Of a stretch of 64,000 nucleotides of DNA, positions 1 through 11,774 are shown one piece after another. The DNA lies in NCBI RefSeq assembly GCF_027409185.1, contig NC_084465.1:30607864-30671863 (forward strand). The letters are read 5' to 3'. This stretch comes from Cynocephalus volans (taxonomy: Eukaryota > Chordata > Mammalia > Dermoptera > Cynocephalidae). A program made the position numbers and the translations under genes. Each line of letters begins with the position of its first letter. Positions within the stretch are counted from its first letter, which is position 1. Under the pieces are notes generated by a model that worked only from the letters and a program-made list of their open reading frames with translations, was not told where the DNA came from and made no database searches.

Positions 1-163
1 TTTATTTTGTCGATATACATTGTGGCTGATTATTGCTCCCCATCACCAAAACCTCCCTCCCTTCTCCCTCCCCCCCTCCCCCCCAACAACGTCCTTTCTG
101 TTTGCTTGTCGTATCAACTTCAAATAATTGTGGTTGTTATATCTTCTTCCCCCCCCCACCCGG

Positions 164-205
<42 letters not shown>

Positions 206-345
206 TTATATATAAAAACGAATGAAATACTGCCATTTGCAACAACATGGATGGACCTTGAGAGAATTATATTAAGTGAAACAAGTCAGGCACAGAAAGA
301 GAAATACCACATGTTCTCACTTATTGGTGGGAACAGCTGCTAATT
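1..345. mobile_element. L1 3' end, inverted/sense arrangement
   Basis: Positions 1 to about 205 read as the antisense of an L1 3' UTR: C-rich tracts (the complement of the usual G-rich tract), then a TG dinucleotide run. From about 212 to 340 the sequence turns to sense L1 and matches the segment lying just upstream of the 3' UTR (a stretch equivalent to 10740-10850, including 'acatgttctcactta'). Adjacent L1 parts in opposite orientation are the signature of 5' inversion by twin priming. The poly(T) end and left TSD would lie outside the window, so the left boundary is not seen. Confidence 0.75.
165..202. repeat. (TG)19 microsatellite
   Basis: An uninterrupted run of TG dinucleotides inside the antisense L1 3' UTR segment. 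Any open frame through it (Cys-Val repeats) is an artefact. Confidence 0.95.
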
Positions 346-650
346 TTAAATGCTGTTGATGAGAGTTCTATCGTGTGTAAACAGGCATTAATAACTACTG
401 ATCTGAAGTTCCAGCCAGTAGGATATCAGAGAGGGTTCTGGCCATCTTGGAATTTGGAAACTTTTGTTTGCATTAAATACATATCTGTCACTTACTATGG
501 AGATTTTTAAGTGAGTCATTTAATCCTTTGAGCCTCAGTTTTAATATTCATAAATAAGCAATATGTCTTTTAAGGTTTTGTTTAAAACTTCACCTCTTTC
601 TCTAAAGATTTTGTAAGCTAGCCTTACTCCTAGTCATCTCTTTCCTTAAC

Positions 651-830
651 TGTCAGTGTCACTGCACATTTGGGCCTTGTCAAATACAGATTTTCACTTT
701 ATGCGTGTGTTATCTCTCAGATTAAATAGCAGTTTCTTGAAAATAACAACTGCGCCCTTTTCTTCATTTATATTCACTAGCTCGACATCTTGCACATAGA
801 ATGATCTAAATAAATATTTGTTAAATCAAT
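651..830 (+). mobile_element. L2 3'-end relic
   Basis: Diverged match to the L2 3' end: a stretch like 'gcacatagaatgatctaaataaatatttgttaaat' in structure (the usual 'cacatagtaggtgctcaataaatgtttgt' tail), preceded by the typical 'cttgaaaataacaactg...cttcattta' region. Old and degraded. Confidence 0.55.
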
Positions 831-1469
831 TGATCTCCATTTTCTTCTCTTTCCGTGCAGTTAATTATTAAGACTACTGTTACTCTACTTCTCTCCACAA
901 AGACAGATGGTGCCATAGCAATGGAACAAAAAAAACATGTTGTTTTATTTTCAACTACTAAATCTTCTACTATACTTTTCAGATAATTTTTCATTTCCAA
1001 CTGATTTTTACAGAAGTCTTCTGATTTGTACATCTCTAGGCATGAGGAACAAAATGGACAATTAAAAATTAGAAGAATATTTTTAGAAATGTCAGTTTAC
1101 CAAAAAAATTAATAAATAAATAAACTAAACAAACAACAATAATTCATTTCCAGAAAAAAAAAAAACTAGTAAAGAAAGCACACTTCTCATATGCCACAAC
1201 TTCAGTGTTTTCCATTGCAAAACAAAGGACTATGAAAGAGTGATTTTTACTATTACCACTGAATATACTAGTATTAACCATTAATTGGTTCAATTTTCTT
1301 TCCTACCATTATGCTGCTAATAAAGCACACACACTTCCTACCATTATGCTGCTAATAAAGCACACACACTTAATATGTCTTCAAAAAATACCTTAACTTA
1401 GTTGGTGTAGTCACTCAAAAGTGCTAAGTATCAAAATGTCTAATGAGTGGTTAACACAAACTAGCTGCT
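831..1469. other. Unassigned AT-rich stretch
   Basis: No gene or named repeat recognised apart from the short tandem duplication listed separately. Confidence 0.5.
1300..1369. repeat. Perfect 35-bp tandem duplication
   Basis: Two identical 35-bp units (1300-1334 and 1335-1369), each beginning ttcctaccattatgctgc and ending in cacacacac. There are no mismatches between copies, so the duplication is recent relative to its surroundings. Confidence 0.95.
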
Positions 1470-3422
1470 TTTCTTTGTTTTAAACAGCTTTATTGAGACA
1501 TAATTAATATACCATAAAGTTTACCCATTAAAAGCATACAATTGAGTGGTTGCAATATATTCAGTTTTGCAATCATTACAATGTAATTTTAGAATGTTTC
1601 AGCACTTCAAAAGAGAAAATTGTGTGTCTCAGTAGTTAGTACCACTCCTACCTATTATGAGTATTTTATATAAATGAAACTATAAAATATGTGGCCTTTT
1701 GTAGATGGATTCTTTCACTTAGCATGATGTTTTCAAGGTTCATCCATGTTGTAGCATGTTTCAGTATGCCATTCCTTTTTATGTCTGAGTAGTACTACAT
1801 TGTGTAAATATGCTATATTTTGTTTATCCATTCACCTTTTGATGGACATTTAGTATTATTTCCAATGTGGAGCTATTATGAATAATGCTCCTCTAACCAG
1901 TTGTGTATAAGTTATTTTAAAAGCACATGTTTTCATTTCTCTTTGGTACATACCTGGGTGTAGAACTGCTGAATCATATGATAACTCTACATTGAATATA
2001 CTGAAAGACTGCCAAACTCTATTCCAAAGCAGCTCAACCATTTTGCATTTCCACCAGCAATGTATAAGGATTTCCATTTCTCCACATCCTTGCTAGCATA
2101 TGTTGTTGTCTATATATTATCATTATTATTATAACTGTCTTAGTAGGCAAGAAGTAGTATTTTATTGTGGTTTTGATTTGCAATTCCCTAATGACTATTG
2201 ATGTTGGACCTCTTTTCATTTGTTTAATTGGCTATTTGTATAACTTTTCAGAGAAATGCCTATCCAACTACTGTGCCCACATTTTAATTAGATTATTTGT
2301 CTTTTTACAATTTGTTTGTAAGACTCTTTATGAATTCCGTACACAAGTCCCTTGGCAGATATATGAATTGTGAATAAGTTTTCCCACTCTGTATGTTGTC
2401 TTTTCATTTCCTTAATGGTGTCCTTTGAAGCACAAAAGTTCATAATTTTAATGAAGTTTGATTTATCTAGTTTTTCCTAATACCCCTTGGGCTTTGAGTG
2501 TTGTACCTAAAAACAAGGTCATGAATATTTGCTCCTATGTGTTCTTATAGTAGTTTTATAGTTTTAGTTTTTACATTTAACTATAAGATAAATTCATAGT
2601 TAATGTTTGTAGATGGCCTAAAATAGTAGTCAACTTCATTCTTTTGCATGTGGCTGCTCAGTTGTCTCATTAGCATTTGTTGAAATAAATACTTTCACCC
2701 AATTGAATTGTCTTGACTTCTTTGTTGAAAATCAATTCACTATAAAAGTCAGGGTTTATTTCTAGACTCTCAGTTGTATTCCATTGATCTATATGTCTCT
2801 ATTTATGCCAATGTCACATTACCTTGATTAATACAAATGTACAGTGAGTTTTGAAATAAGGTTATGTGAATCCTTCAGTTTGGTTCTTTTATTCTTTTTC
2901 AAGATTTTTATGGTTGAGTCTGGATCCTTGCATTTGCATGTTGAATATGATGATCAACTTGTTGATTTCTGCAAGAAACCAGTTAGAATTCTGATAGAAC
3001 CATGTTCAATCAGTAGATCAAATTAGGGAGAATTTCCATCTTAATAATATTAAATCTTCTCATCAATAAACATAGGATGTCTTTCCATTTATTTAGAACT
3101 TCTTAAATTTCATTTAACAATGTTTCCTAGTTTTCAATGTAAAAATTTTCACTAGTTTTGTTAAGCTTATTTGTAGGTCTTTTAATCCTTTTGATTGTTT
3201 GTGAACAATTGTTTTCTTAATTTCATCTTCTGATTTTTAAATGCCAGTGTATAGAAATACAATTGATTTTTTACATTGATCTTGTATCTTGCATACTCAT
3301 TTATTATTTTAATAGTATTTGGGGGGTGAAGATTTTCTAAACACAAGGTAATGTCATCTGTGAATAGAGATAGTTTTACTTCTTCCTTTCCAATATGGAT
3401 GCCTTTTCTCTTTCTTTCTTTT

Positions 3423-3498
<76 letters not shown>

Positions 3499-3740
3499 TC
3501 CCTTCCTTCCTTCCTTCCTTCCTTCCTTCCTTCCTTCCTTCCTTCCTTCTTTATTTCTTTCTTTCTTCTTTCCTTCCTTTCTTTCTTTCCTACTTGCTGT
3601 GGTTAGAATATCTAGTATAAGGTTGACTAGAAATGGTGAGAGTGGATATCTTTGTCTTGGTCCTGATTTTAGGAGGAAAACACTGGTCTTCCTCCATACA
3701 TCACAGGATAGATTCCTAAGTCAGGCAAAGAAGCTATGAA
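1470..3740 (-). mobile_element. Old L1 (3' UTR through ORF2), antisense
   Basis: Read on the minus strand this is an old L1 from its 3' end (1470, complement of the L1M-type 3' UTR 'tttattgagacataatt') deep into ORF2. Diagnostic antisense strings run in order: 'ttccaccagcaatgtat' near 2050, 'ttttgatttgcaattccct' near 2172, 'caaggtcatgaatatttgctcctatgt' near 2514, 'ccattgatctatatgtct' near 2780, 'gtcatctgtgaatagagatagttttacttc' near 3354. All frames are broken. It is interrupted by a TTTC/TTCC microsatellite and ends by truncation near 3740. Confidence 0.9.
3408..3596. repeat. (TTTC)n / (TTCC)n microsatellite
   Basis: About 90 bp of TTTC tetranucleotides followed by about 50 bp of TTCC, then mixed CT sequence. 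It sits inside antisense L1 ORF2: L1 sequence ('tccaatatggatgcctttt') stops at it and resumes after it ('tagaatatctagtataaggtt'). It generates long spurious Phe/Leu/Ser-rich frames. Confidence 0.95.
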
Positions 3741-3741
3741 G

Positions 3742-5175
3742 TGCTTTTGGCATGAGGGTAACAAATTTAACATTACATATACTCTGTTGAAACTAATCAA
3801 TAAAAATCATTGCCCAAACACATAATCAGTTGAGATCTATCTTAGCAAAATAAAATGGCTTCCCAGAAAAAAGGTACAATGTTTATATGAAATTTTAATT
3901 TAAAGGCATATAATAATTCAAGTATTTTGGAGGCTTCCAATATGTCAGCCATTACCATTCCGTGAGTAGTAAAAAGAGAGTTTAAACATCTGTATCACAA
4001 AATTCTATCACACAAGCACGACAATCTATATTCAGCTTCTGCATTCATCATCTTCCTCAAAGAAAATCTTTCTTACAGCATACCATGCTTGAGTGCAATG
4101 TGAACATTCTTTCGGGGGGAATTGCATAACAGGAGTATCAAAGAATATTTGTTGGTTTGGACTTTGTATTTTCTCTTGGAAAAAAATATATGTATAGCTG
4201 AATCTGCTTTAGTCTTACTTTTCTTTCTCCCCATCCACATCTCCTCTTTTATACTTTTTTCATTACCACTGCTCTTTTTCTTCACAAGCATCTGTTAGAA
4301 AACAATCAAGTCAGTGTCTGTTTAGACCCTATTCTAGAGCCTTGAATAAAGTCTTCCTTGCCTATTTAATTTTGTCCACTGCAATTTTTGCTTTGATGGT
4401 ACTTTTTAAATTGTTATGATGATCAACTTTGTTTATTGACATTTGTGTTTGAAACACAGTTTATTTAGGGACTCTGGACGGTCTCCCTTGAGGAGGTATT
4501 TTATGTTGGGAAAGAAGGGAACAAAAGAATATTTGGAGGACAAAAGGTCAGACTAAATTAGAGTTACAATGGCCACAAAGTATACCATTTCCTTCTCTCA
4601 TTATCCATCCTCTTTGCAGGTAATGCAAAGGCAGGACCATATGAATAATGCTAATACAATGAGGTAAGAGCAGGAGAGATCTCTGAGACTGAGAAACTGA
4701 TGCAGGTGTGACCTTCTATTTTCTCTTCCCCTGACCAGAGAGGCTGTATGTCCAAATACCCCATCAGCCAGTGTTACTGAGTGGCCATATAGAAGATGGT
4801 TGCTGTCCAGACCCACAGAGAACATTGGAAACAAGAAATAGTAGTAGCCTATTTGTTACTGCAGCATTATAAGGCGTTTCCTGACCAAAACAAGGATGAT
4901 TGGTTAGTCACAACAGATCAATATAAAAATGGCAAGAAGGAATGTTTTTATTAAGTTGTAATTTTAGCTCCTCTGTAAGATTTTTTAAAACAAATACAGG
5001 ATCTTTGGAAGTACATTGTAGAGGCATGGAGTGCCTATTGGAGGGGCATTTATTGATACATTTAGTTTATTCTAGATAATCAAATTCATGTAAGCATTTT
5101 AATTGTCCACATTCACACTAACATTATAGTGTGGGAAAGAATTATTTTTCAATGAATAAAAATTCTCTATAGTAA
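3742..5175. other. Unassigned stretch
   Basis: AT-rich, no coding evidence. 4440-4850 is slightly GC-richer and may be an old unrecognised repeat. I see no splice-bounded exon. Confidence 0.5.
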
Positions 5176-5179
5176 AAAC

Positions 5180-5425
5180 GGCAAGCACTTGTAGAGCATT
5201 TAGTATATCACAGACATTTTGTAAGCACTTGTACATGTAATAACTTAGTTAATCTTCAAAACCATATAAATAGTTACAGAAAGTATGCTCATTTTAGAGA
5301 TGAGAAATGTACAGAGAGTCTTAATAACTTGCCCAAGCTCATACATCCAGTGAGTGGTGAACTTGGGACATGAAGCCAGTCAGTCATAGGCCAGATCCCT
5401 ATTTTAATCACTATGCACTACTACT
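5180..5425 (-). mobile_element. MIR, antisense
   Basis: Matches the complement of MIR: a region like 'atgctcattttagagatgagaaa', then 'taataacttgcccaagctcatac', then a degraded 'cagtgagtggtgaacttggga' box. The order corresponds to MIR read backwards. Confidence 0.75.
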
Positions 5426-7464
5426 TCAAATAAATATTGAGTCTCAGCTAATTGAAGCAGGTTCATAAAGCTCTTAAATTGTGGGTGTACAGGTTATCAT
5501 CTCTTTAAAAGTCAATTATTTGCAAATAGAATTTAACAAAAAAAGCCAAGTAATTTTTTGTCACAAAGGATATTTTTAAAGGGAAAAATTGTCCTGCATC
5601 ATTTAAAATGTGATTTTATTTATAGACAATCCATTCCTGAGTTTGGAGAGCCAGGTCCACCTGTATACCTTTGTGGAACATAGAAAAACCATTTTCATTG
5701 GGGACCAGTGAGCTGTGAGCAATGGGAGCAAGGATGAAAAGTAATACCATTGCGTATCTTCTTATCTCTCTTTTTATTATGCCAAGAATAGAAGTGCAGT
5801 TTGGTGTAATTACGTGCAAGGATGATATTTATTTGTAATGACTAAATTGCTTTTCAATTTAATATGTAAATTATTCAGCTGCTTTTTGTGACCAACTCTT
5901 GTGTCTAAAACTTGCATTTTGAGGACATTAATTTGTCATATTAATTTATGCAATTTCTTATATTTATCTGATGCACTGAGGTTTTTTAAATATGTCTTTG
6001 ACACATGCATCTAAGTAAAATTTGGAGAAAATTTCACTTGAGAAAATATTCTAAGAATAATTTTAGATATACAATCCTTAGAGATAAGATTGAGATTCCC
6101 ATCGATGCTTCAAGTTCAAAGACTTATCTCTGAGTGACGTACAGTAGTGCCTGCATCAGGTCAAGGAGTGACTATCCTTGGTTTGGAGACATATGAACTC
6201 AAAATACAAGCCAACTTTCTTCCACATTCAAATATAATAATAAAATTGTAAAAAATAGCTGTAAAAAAGATTACCCTTTAGTAGAAGGTAGAATGAGAGA
6301 CACATAGCAATGTAGTCTATTTAATTTATTGAGAAATTGAGGACATAAAATTGTGAGAGGCAGTGATGCTCGTCAACTATTTCATTACTTCCTCTATATC
6401 TCCATGGATGCAGTGGTATATATTCCATATGCATTCTACAGCCCCACTGGGCAGGAATTGTAAGGGACCTCATGCCATGAAAGTGGAAATGACCAGAATC
6501 ATTCCCCAACCATGCTCCACAAAAGGAGAAACTATCATTCAATGTTCTCTGTGATCTTAAGTCTGTCTTTATCCTCCTATCTATGTCTGAAGTGGGCATT
6601 TGAGGACTATGCCCTTTTGGTGGCTGAGGCAGTTTATTCATTTCCTTAATCTAAAATGTTGGGAGCCTAGAAATGATTTTGAATGTTAGATAGTCTCAAG
6701 ATGTTTGCTCTAAGATGTAATGCCTCTCAAGAACTAGCCTTCGTACTATATTTGATTCCAATCAGTTCATGCACACGATAGTCTTTCCAATATAAGTTTC
6801 AGATTCACTCTATTTCTTCACTTCCTTTCCCTCATACAGCTCTGTTGATTTAAATGAGGATATTGTGAGGCTGTGGGCTTTTCTGGTCTCCAGTTTGATT
6901 TTTGCCCTAATTCATTTTATTTAGTTGAAAGCATTTACTGGTCCCATACTCTGATTTATTTTTTTTTTCCTGAGGCAATTAAATCATGATTGAATAAATG
7001 ATTTTTATTCGTCAAAGGTTTCTTAATCTTATTATTTTTGTTGGGCATCCAGAAAATAGTGAATTTCTCAATCCTGATTAATCCACATTTTGTGGACTGT
7101 ACCTATTCTCCTTCATTATTGCTTACAAACCAGTAAACTGTTGCCCAAACCCATTGCCTTCTTACAATATCTTGATGGACACAGCCATTAACAACCACAC
7201 AAAATTCTAGATTTTTCAACCTCTATTTCCCTAAGCCACAATTTTTTGTTGTTATTTGTGGTGGTATTCTTTTCCTTAATGTTGTTTTGTTTTGCTATGT
7301 GTGTGTGATCTGCCTCCCCAAACCTTGCCAGTACACATTTTGCCAAATATTTCACTATTGTATAAAATAGATCACCATCTTTTTTAGGCTTTGATATCAG
7401 TTTCCTGGTGCCCAGATTTTAGGTTTTTGTTACAGAAGCATCTCAATTTTTGTTCCAATATAAA
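5426..7464. other. Unassigned stretch
   Basis: Unique-looking AT-rich DNA. Short frames near 5616-5819 and 6321-6641 show no family motif and no codon-level sign of selection that I can see. Confidence 0.5.
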
Positions 7465-7465
7465 C

Positions 7466-7735
7466 ATTTGTCAGGGTAGGCTTGATTATTCTGCACTAAC
7501 AACCCCTAATCTCAGTGGCTTATAACAACATAAACTTATTCCCCTTTCACACAAAATTTGATTGTCTCTAGCCAACTCTATAGTAAAACTGTCCCCAGAA
7601 GTCCCCTCAGGCTAGCAGAGATTCCACCATCTGAGTTGCACTATATGGAATTACGTATGACTTTCCTCACTTCTGTTCATAACCCATTGGCTACTACTAT
7701 TGACGGTGCCCTGCCTAATTCCAGGGGCTGGAAAA
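7466..7735. mobile_element. Ancient interspersed repeat, family unresolved
   Basis: The opening ('attattctgcactaacaac', then 'aatctcagtggcttataac') is the degraded start of a common mammalian repeat, and the tail 'cataacccattggctac' fits its far end. The stretch at 40840-41300 appears to belong to the same family. I cannot name it with confidence. Confidence 0.5.
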
Positions 7736-7740
7736 TGTAA

Positions 7741-10080
7741 AGGAACAAATGAAATAGTTAGTGAGTGTACTGCTTCTGACAGTATCACATTCTCAATTTC
7801 TTAATAAATTAAATAGATTACATAATGCCATCTTCGTCCTCTCAGCAACATTCTTTATAAGCTTTAGTGTGCTTTTACACCCTCAGAGCTGATGGTGCAG
7901 TTGGTAGTTGTCAATTATAGCTTTTCTCTGTGCAAAGTTAAGAGATCTCTCCAGAACTGAATGTGTGACTTTAGTTTCATAAGTACTATACTTTACTGCC
8001 ATTGACATTACATTAGGAGATAAGTCAGGTATCTAAGGCTAGTTGTGTTGTGTTCAGTGCAATTGAGAGAAAGAACTTGAGAGGAATTTCCATAAGAATT
8101 TAAAAATTGTATAGCTTAATATTATGCAGCCCTCAAGCTTAAAATCAATTTTAATATGTGTGCATCTTAAGAGAAAATGATCAAAGGATAGCTAACATGC
8201 ACATTGAAGAACTATAAGAAAATCCATGAATAAAATTCAAAGTCTATTTCTGCTTAGAAAATAAAAAATATTTAGGTTCAGTAAGACTCCGAATCAAAAA
8301 GTGACAGAATAATAAAGTGTTGACTTAGCCTAAGGACAGGTAGCAAAAATGCAGTGTGCAAAATAGTTAAAATATAATCTTAGATATTAATTTATTTCAA
8401 ATTACTGGATTTTCTTACTGACAATTGACGAATTCATATGCAATTTAAATGTGCATATATTTTCAGAGAAATACTTAAAGTTTTAAGGCTCAAGACATTG
8501 AAAATGCAATTAAGCTATGTATAAATTAATTAGCAAATTTCTCATCCCTGCTGTGGAGGCCAGATGATAAAATATAGTTTTCAACTAGATGTGGCATATA
8601 CATCAAACAGTCTACCTTCAGGGTGGTTTAGTGCTCAGAAAAAAATGAAAAATAGATTCCTCAGCAATTTTACTTTACAATAAGCCTTAACTACACTACA
8701 TAGGTCCATTTGAAGGAAGAAAAATACTTTAATATTAAAAAAATTTTTAAGCTATGCCATCTGGCCCATTAAAATGACAGTAGTTTGGTAATGCATCTCT
8801 CTATTTTGCAGCTAACTGTATGAAATCTTTTTTTCCCTTCATGATCCAAACTTTACACTCATTACCAGTAAAAACCTTAAAAAGTGAAATAAGACTTTAA
8901 AAAAGTATCGTTTTGTATATATGCTACTTGATGCTTTACTAGCAATCTGAACACTGGAAATAACCACCATCTCTGATAAAGGGAATTATACTTTTTTAGG
9001 TAAAAATTAAAATGAGTCTGCAAAATAAATTGAGCATAATCCCTTATAGCATGTACTTTAATTGCTGCTTGTAATGAAAATGGACGTTATTTTGGTCATT
9101 AGAGTGGAAGTTTGGAACTGAGTTAGGATTCCTTATAGGGAAAGTAAGTAATTTCATATTTAAGTACACCACAGAAAACAAGGTACAGAAGAAAAATATA
9201 TTTAGAATTTAATTCTAGAGTAAATTCATGTTTTAAAAAAATGCCTCATGAGAACTCAAGATAAAATTCTTTGGACACAGTTATGCAGTAGAGAAACAAA
9301 TGGGTATACTACCCAGAGCTCATTACAAGGTTTGCTGTTGGCTCTAAGATGTAATTACAAGGGAAGAGCTTTCCATTAAATTCAGAGTCAGACAATTCAA
9401 CCCTAGTTGGCTTGGGGCAGGGGAAAGGGCAGGTGCCTGGGGTAAAGGAGGGAATAGAGAATTCCGATCCACATTCTACTCTCCTTTATATGCTTACTGC
9501 TGAGCCAGGAAACCTGCCAACTCGTGATCCTGATGGGCAGAAACTTCAGCCAGTTCTCCTTGGGGTTCCACGTCTAATAAGTGCCAAGGCTCATTAAAGG
9601 TTCATTACTAGACCCAGTCTCCTTGTTCTTTGGGTTTCTATTCAGTATGATACAATAGTGCACTAGTTGTGAAGAAAAATGGCCTGCTTCTCTGCATGTC
9701 TGCTAACTTAGCATGAGTTTCCTCAAAGACAGAGCCATAGAAAAAGGCTTGCAGGCCAGATAATGTGATACCAAGAAGCTGAGGGTGAGGAGAATTTAAC
9801 AGAAAAATAAGGAAAGAAAATGAAAAAAAAATACATTATTTCATTACCCACCAGGCTGAGACACCACTATTTTATCTTGCCGGACATGGTGAGTTTTATG
9901 AAATGCATGCCAGAACTTATAGCCCAGAGGGCAATAGGGAAGAGCATTTTTCATTAGTTTCTGTCCCCTACTGGTTAAGGTAGCTGGTAGCCCCATAACC
10001 ATTGACACTCCACTCTTGGTTGTCTATCCATGAGTGTCCGTAAGTTCCCTCCAGGCATCCTAAGCTGTGTCTTCAAAAAA
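7741..10080. other. Unassigned stretch
   Basis: AT-rich DNA without recognisable genes or repeats. 9400-9640 is locally GC-richer and contains a 61-codon frame with no recognisable domain. Confidence 0.5.
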
Positions 10081-10096
10081 TGCCTTAGAAAAGAAA

Positions 10097-11066
10097 CAAT
10101 CAACAGTGTAAAAAGACAACCAACAGAGTGGAAGAAAATATTTGCAAAATATACATCTGACAAAGGATTAATATCCAAAATATACAAGGAACTCAAACAC
10201 ATTTACAGCAAAAATCAAATACCCAATTAAAAAATGGGCAGAGGAGTTGAATAGGCATTTCTCAAAGGAAGATATAAAAATGGCCAACAGACACATGAAA
10301 AAATGCTCAACATCACTCATCATTTGGGAAATGCACATCAAAACCACTCTGAGATAACATCTCACTCCAGTTAGGATGGCTAAGATCCAGAAAACTGGGA
10401 ATGATAAATGCTGACAAGGTTGCAGAGAAAAAGGAACTTTCATACACTGTTGGTGGGACTGCAAAATAGTGTAGCTTTTGTGGAAATGGTATGGAATTTC
10501 CTCAAACAATTGCAGTTAGATCTACCATTTGACCCAGCTATTCTACTGCTGGGAATATACCCAGAGGAATAGAAATCATCACACCAAACGGATGCCTGTA
10601 CTCCCATGTTTATTTCAGCACTATTTACAATAGCCAAGAGTTGGAACTAGTCCAAATGTCCATCATCGGATGAGTGGATAAGGAAACTGTGATATATCTA
10701 CACAATGGAATACTATTCTGCTATAAAAAAAAATGAGATAACTACCATTTGCAACAACATGGAATGGACTTAGAGAAAATTATATCAAGTGAAACAAATC
10801 AGGCACAGAAAGAGAAATACCACATGTTCTCACTTATTTGTGGGAGCTAAAAACAAATGAATAAATAAATATATGCAAACAAATAAGCGGGGGGGCGGGG
10901 GAGAAGACACAACAATCAGAGCAATTCCTTGAACTTGTTAAGACAAGTGAACAGATTTGATGTAGTTGGGGGGAAGGGGATGGGGGGAAGAGGAATGGGT
11001 AAAGGGACAGGAAAATCTACTACAATGTATATTGAGAAGTTAAAATTTTAAAAAAAAAGAAAAAAA
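10097..11066 (+). mobile_element. 5'-truncated L1 with TSD
   Basis: Sense L1 beginning in the ORF2 C-terminal region ('caatcaacagtgtaaaaag') and running through the 3' UTR to an A-rich tail at 11047-11066. The 3' UTR carries the G-rich tract (about 10888-10990). The element is flanked by a target-site duplication: 10082-10096 and 11067-11081 (gccttagaaaagaaa versus gccttagaacagaaa, one mismatch). The low TSD divergence makes this one of the younger insertions in the window. It is the same L1 type as the twin-primed copy at 43132-44106. No intact frame. Confidence 0.92.
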
Positions 11067-11579
11067 GCCTTAGAACAGAAAGCTAGAGAAAGCCCTTGCC
11101 CGAGGTGAGACACTCTCAGATTGCACCTGTGTGAGGCTGACGGCCATTTTCAAGAAGAGGTAGCAGCCAAGAAGATTTGGTGTGATGTACAAAAAGTTCC
11201 CATATATTGTTTTAAATTAAAAACTAGACCAGAATTAAAGTACTAAGAATAAGAATGAGAGAAAAAGGGTAAAAGAGAGGTTATAGGACTGCTATCTAAA
11301 TACAACTTAATTTCTTTGTCGCTAACTCTTGAGGTTTTTTTTCCTCCACACATGGTAGGCAGTGCCGTGTCTGACCTTGCAGAACACTTACCTATCACTC
11401 TAAAACATTCAGTCTATTCAAAGTTTGGGTCTTAACAAAATGTCCTTTAAACAGAAGTTAAGTAGTTACAAAGAAAACAACATTTTAGTAATAACAGCAT
11501 TATTAAGGAGCAAAGCATTCTAGATAGCTTAGTATTCTGGCTATTAAAAACTGAAACATACATGCTGTGAAATACCCAG

Positions 11580-11770
11580 GGGTGGTAAGTTTCCTTCCTT
11601 GATATAGTAGAAAGAGCATTGAACTTGGACTTAGAAGCTGTAGGTCTGAACATGAGGCCTGTCATCTTGTTATGGTATAACCTTGGACAAGTTTCTTCAG
11701 TCTGAATATTTTTATATATAAAACTGAACGAATAAAACTGTCTTGCAAATGTTACTGTTGAATATAGGGT
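11580..11770 (+). mobile_element. MIR
   Basis: Degraded MIR: 'gtagaaagagcattgaac' (box-like start), 'cttggacaagtttcttcag' (the 'gggcaagttacttaacctc' equivalent), then a 'taaaactgaacgaataaaa' stretch. Confidence 0.65.
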
Positions 11771-11774
11771 CAAA

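Noticed and set aside
165..202. Possible Z-DNA or regulatory TG tract
   Set aside because: It is the TG run of an L1 3' UTR segment; nothing suggests a regulatory role.
1300..1371. Short CRISPR-like repeat
   Set aside because: Two adjacent identical units without spacers; a simple tandem duplication in a mammalian genome.
3351..3739. Long Phe/Leu/Ser-rich open frames
   Set aside because: They are translations of the TTTC/TTCC microsatellite inside an antisense L1.
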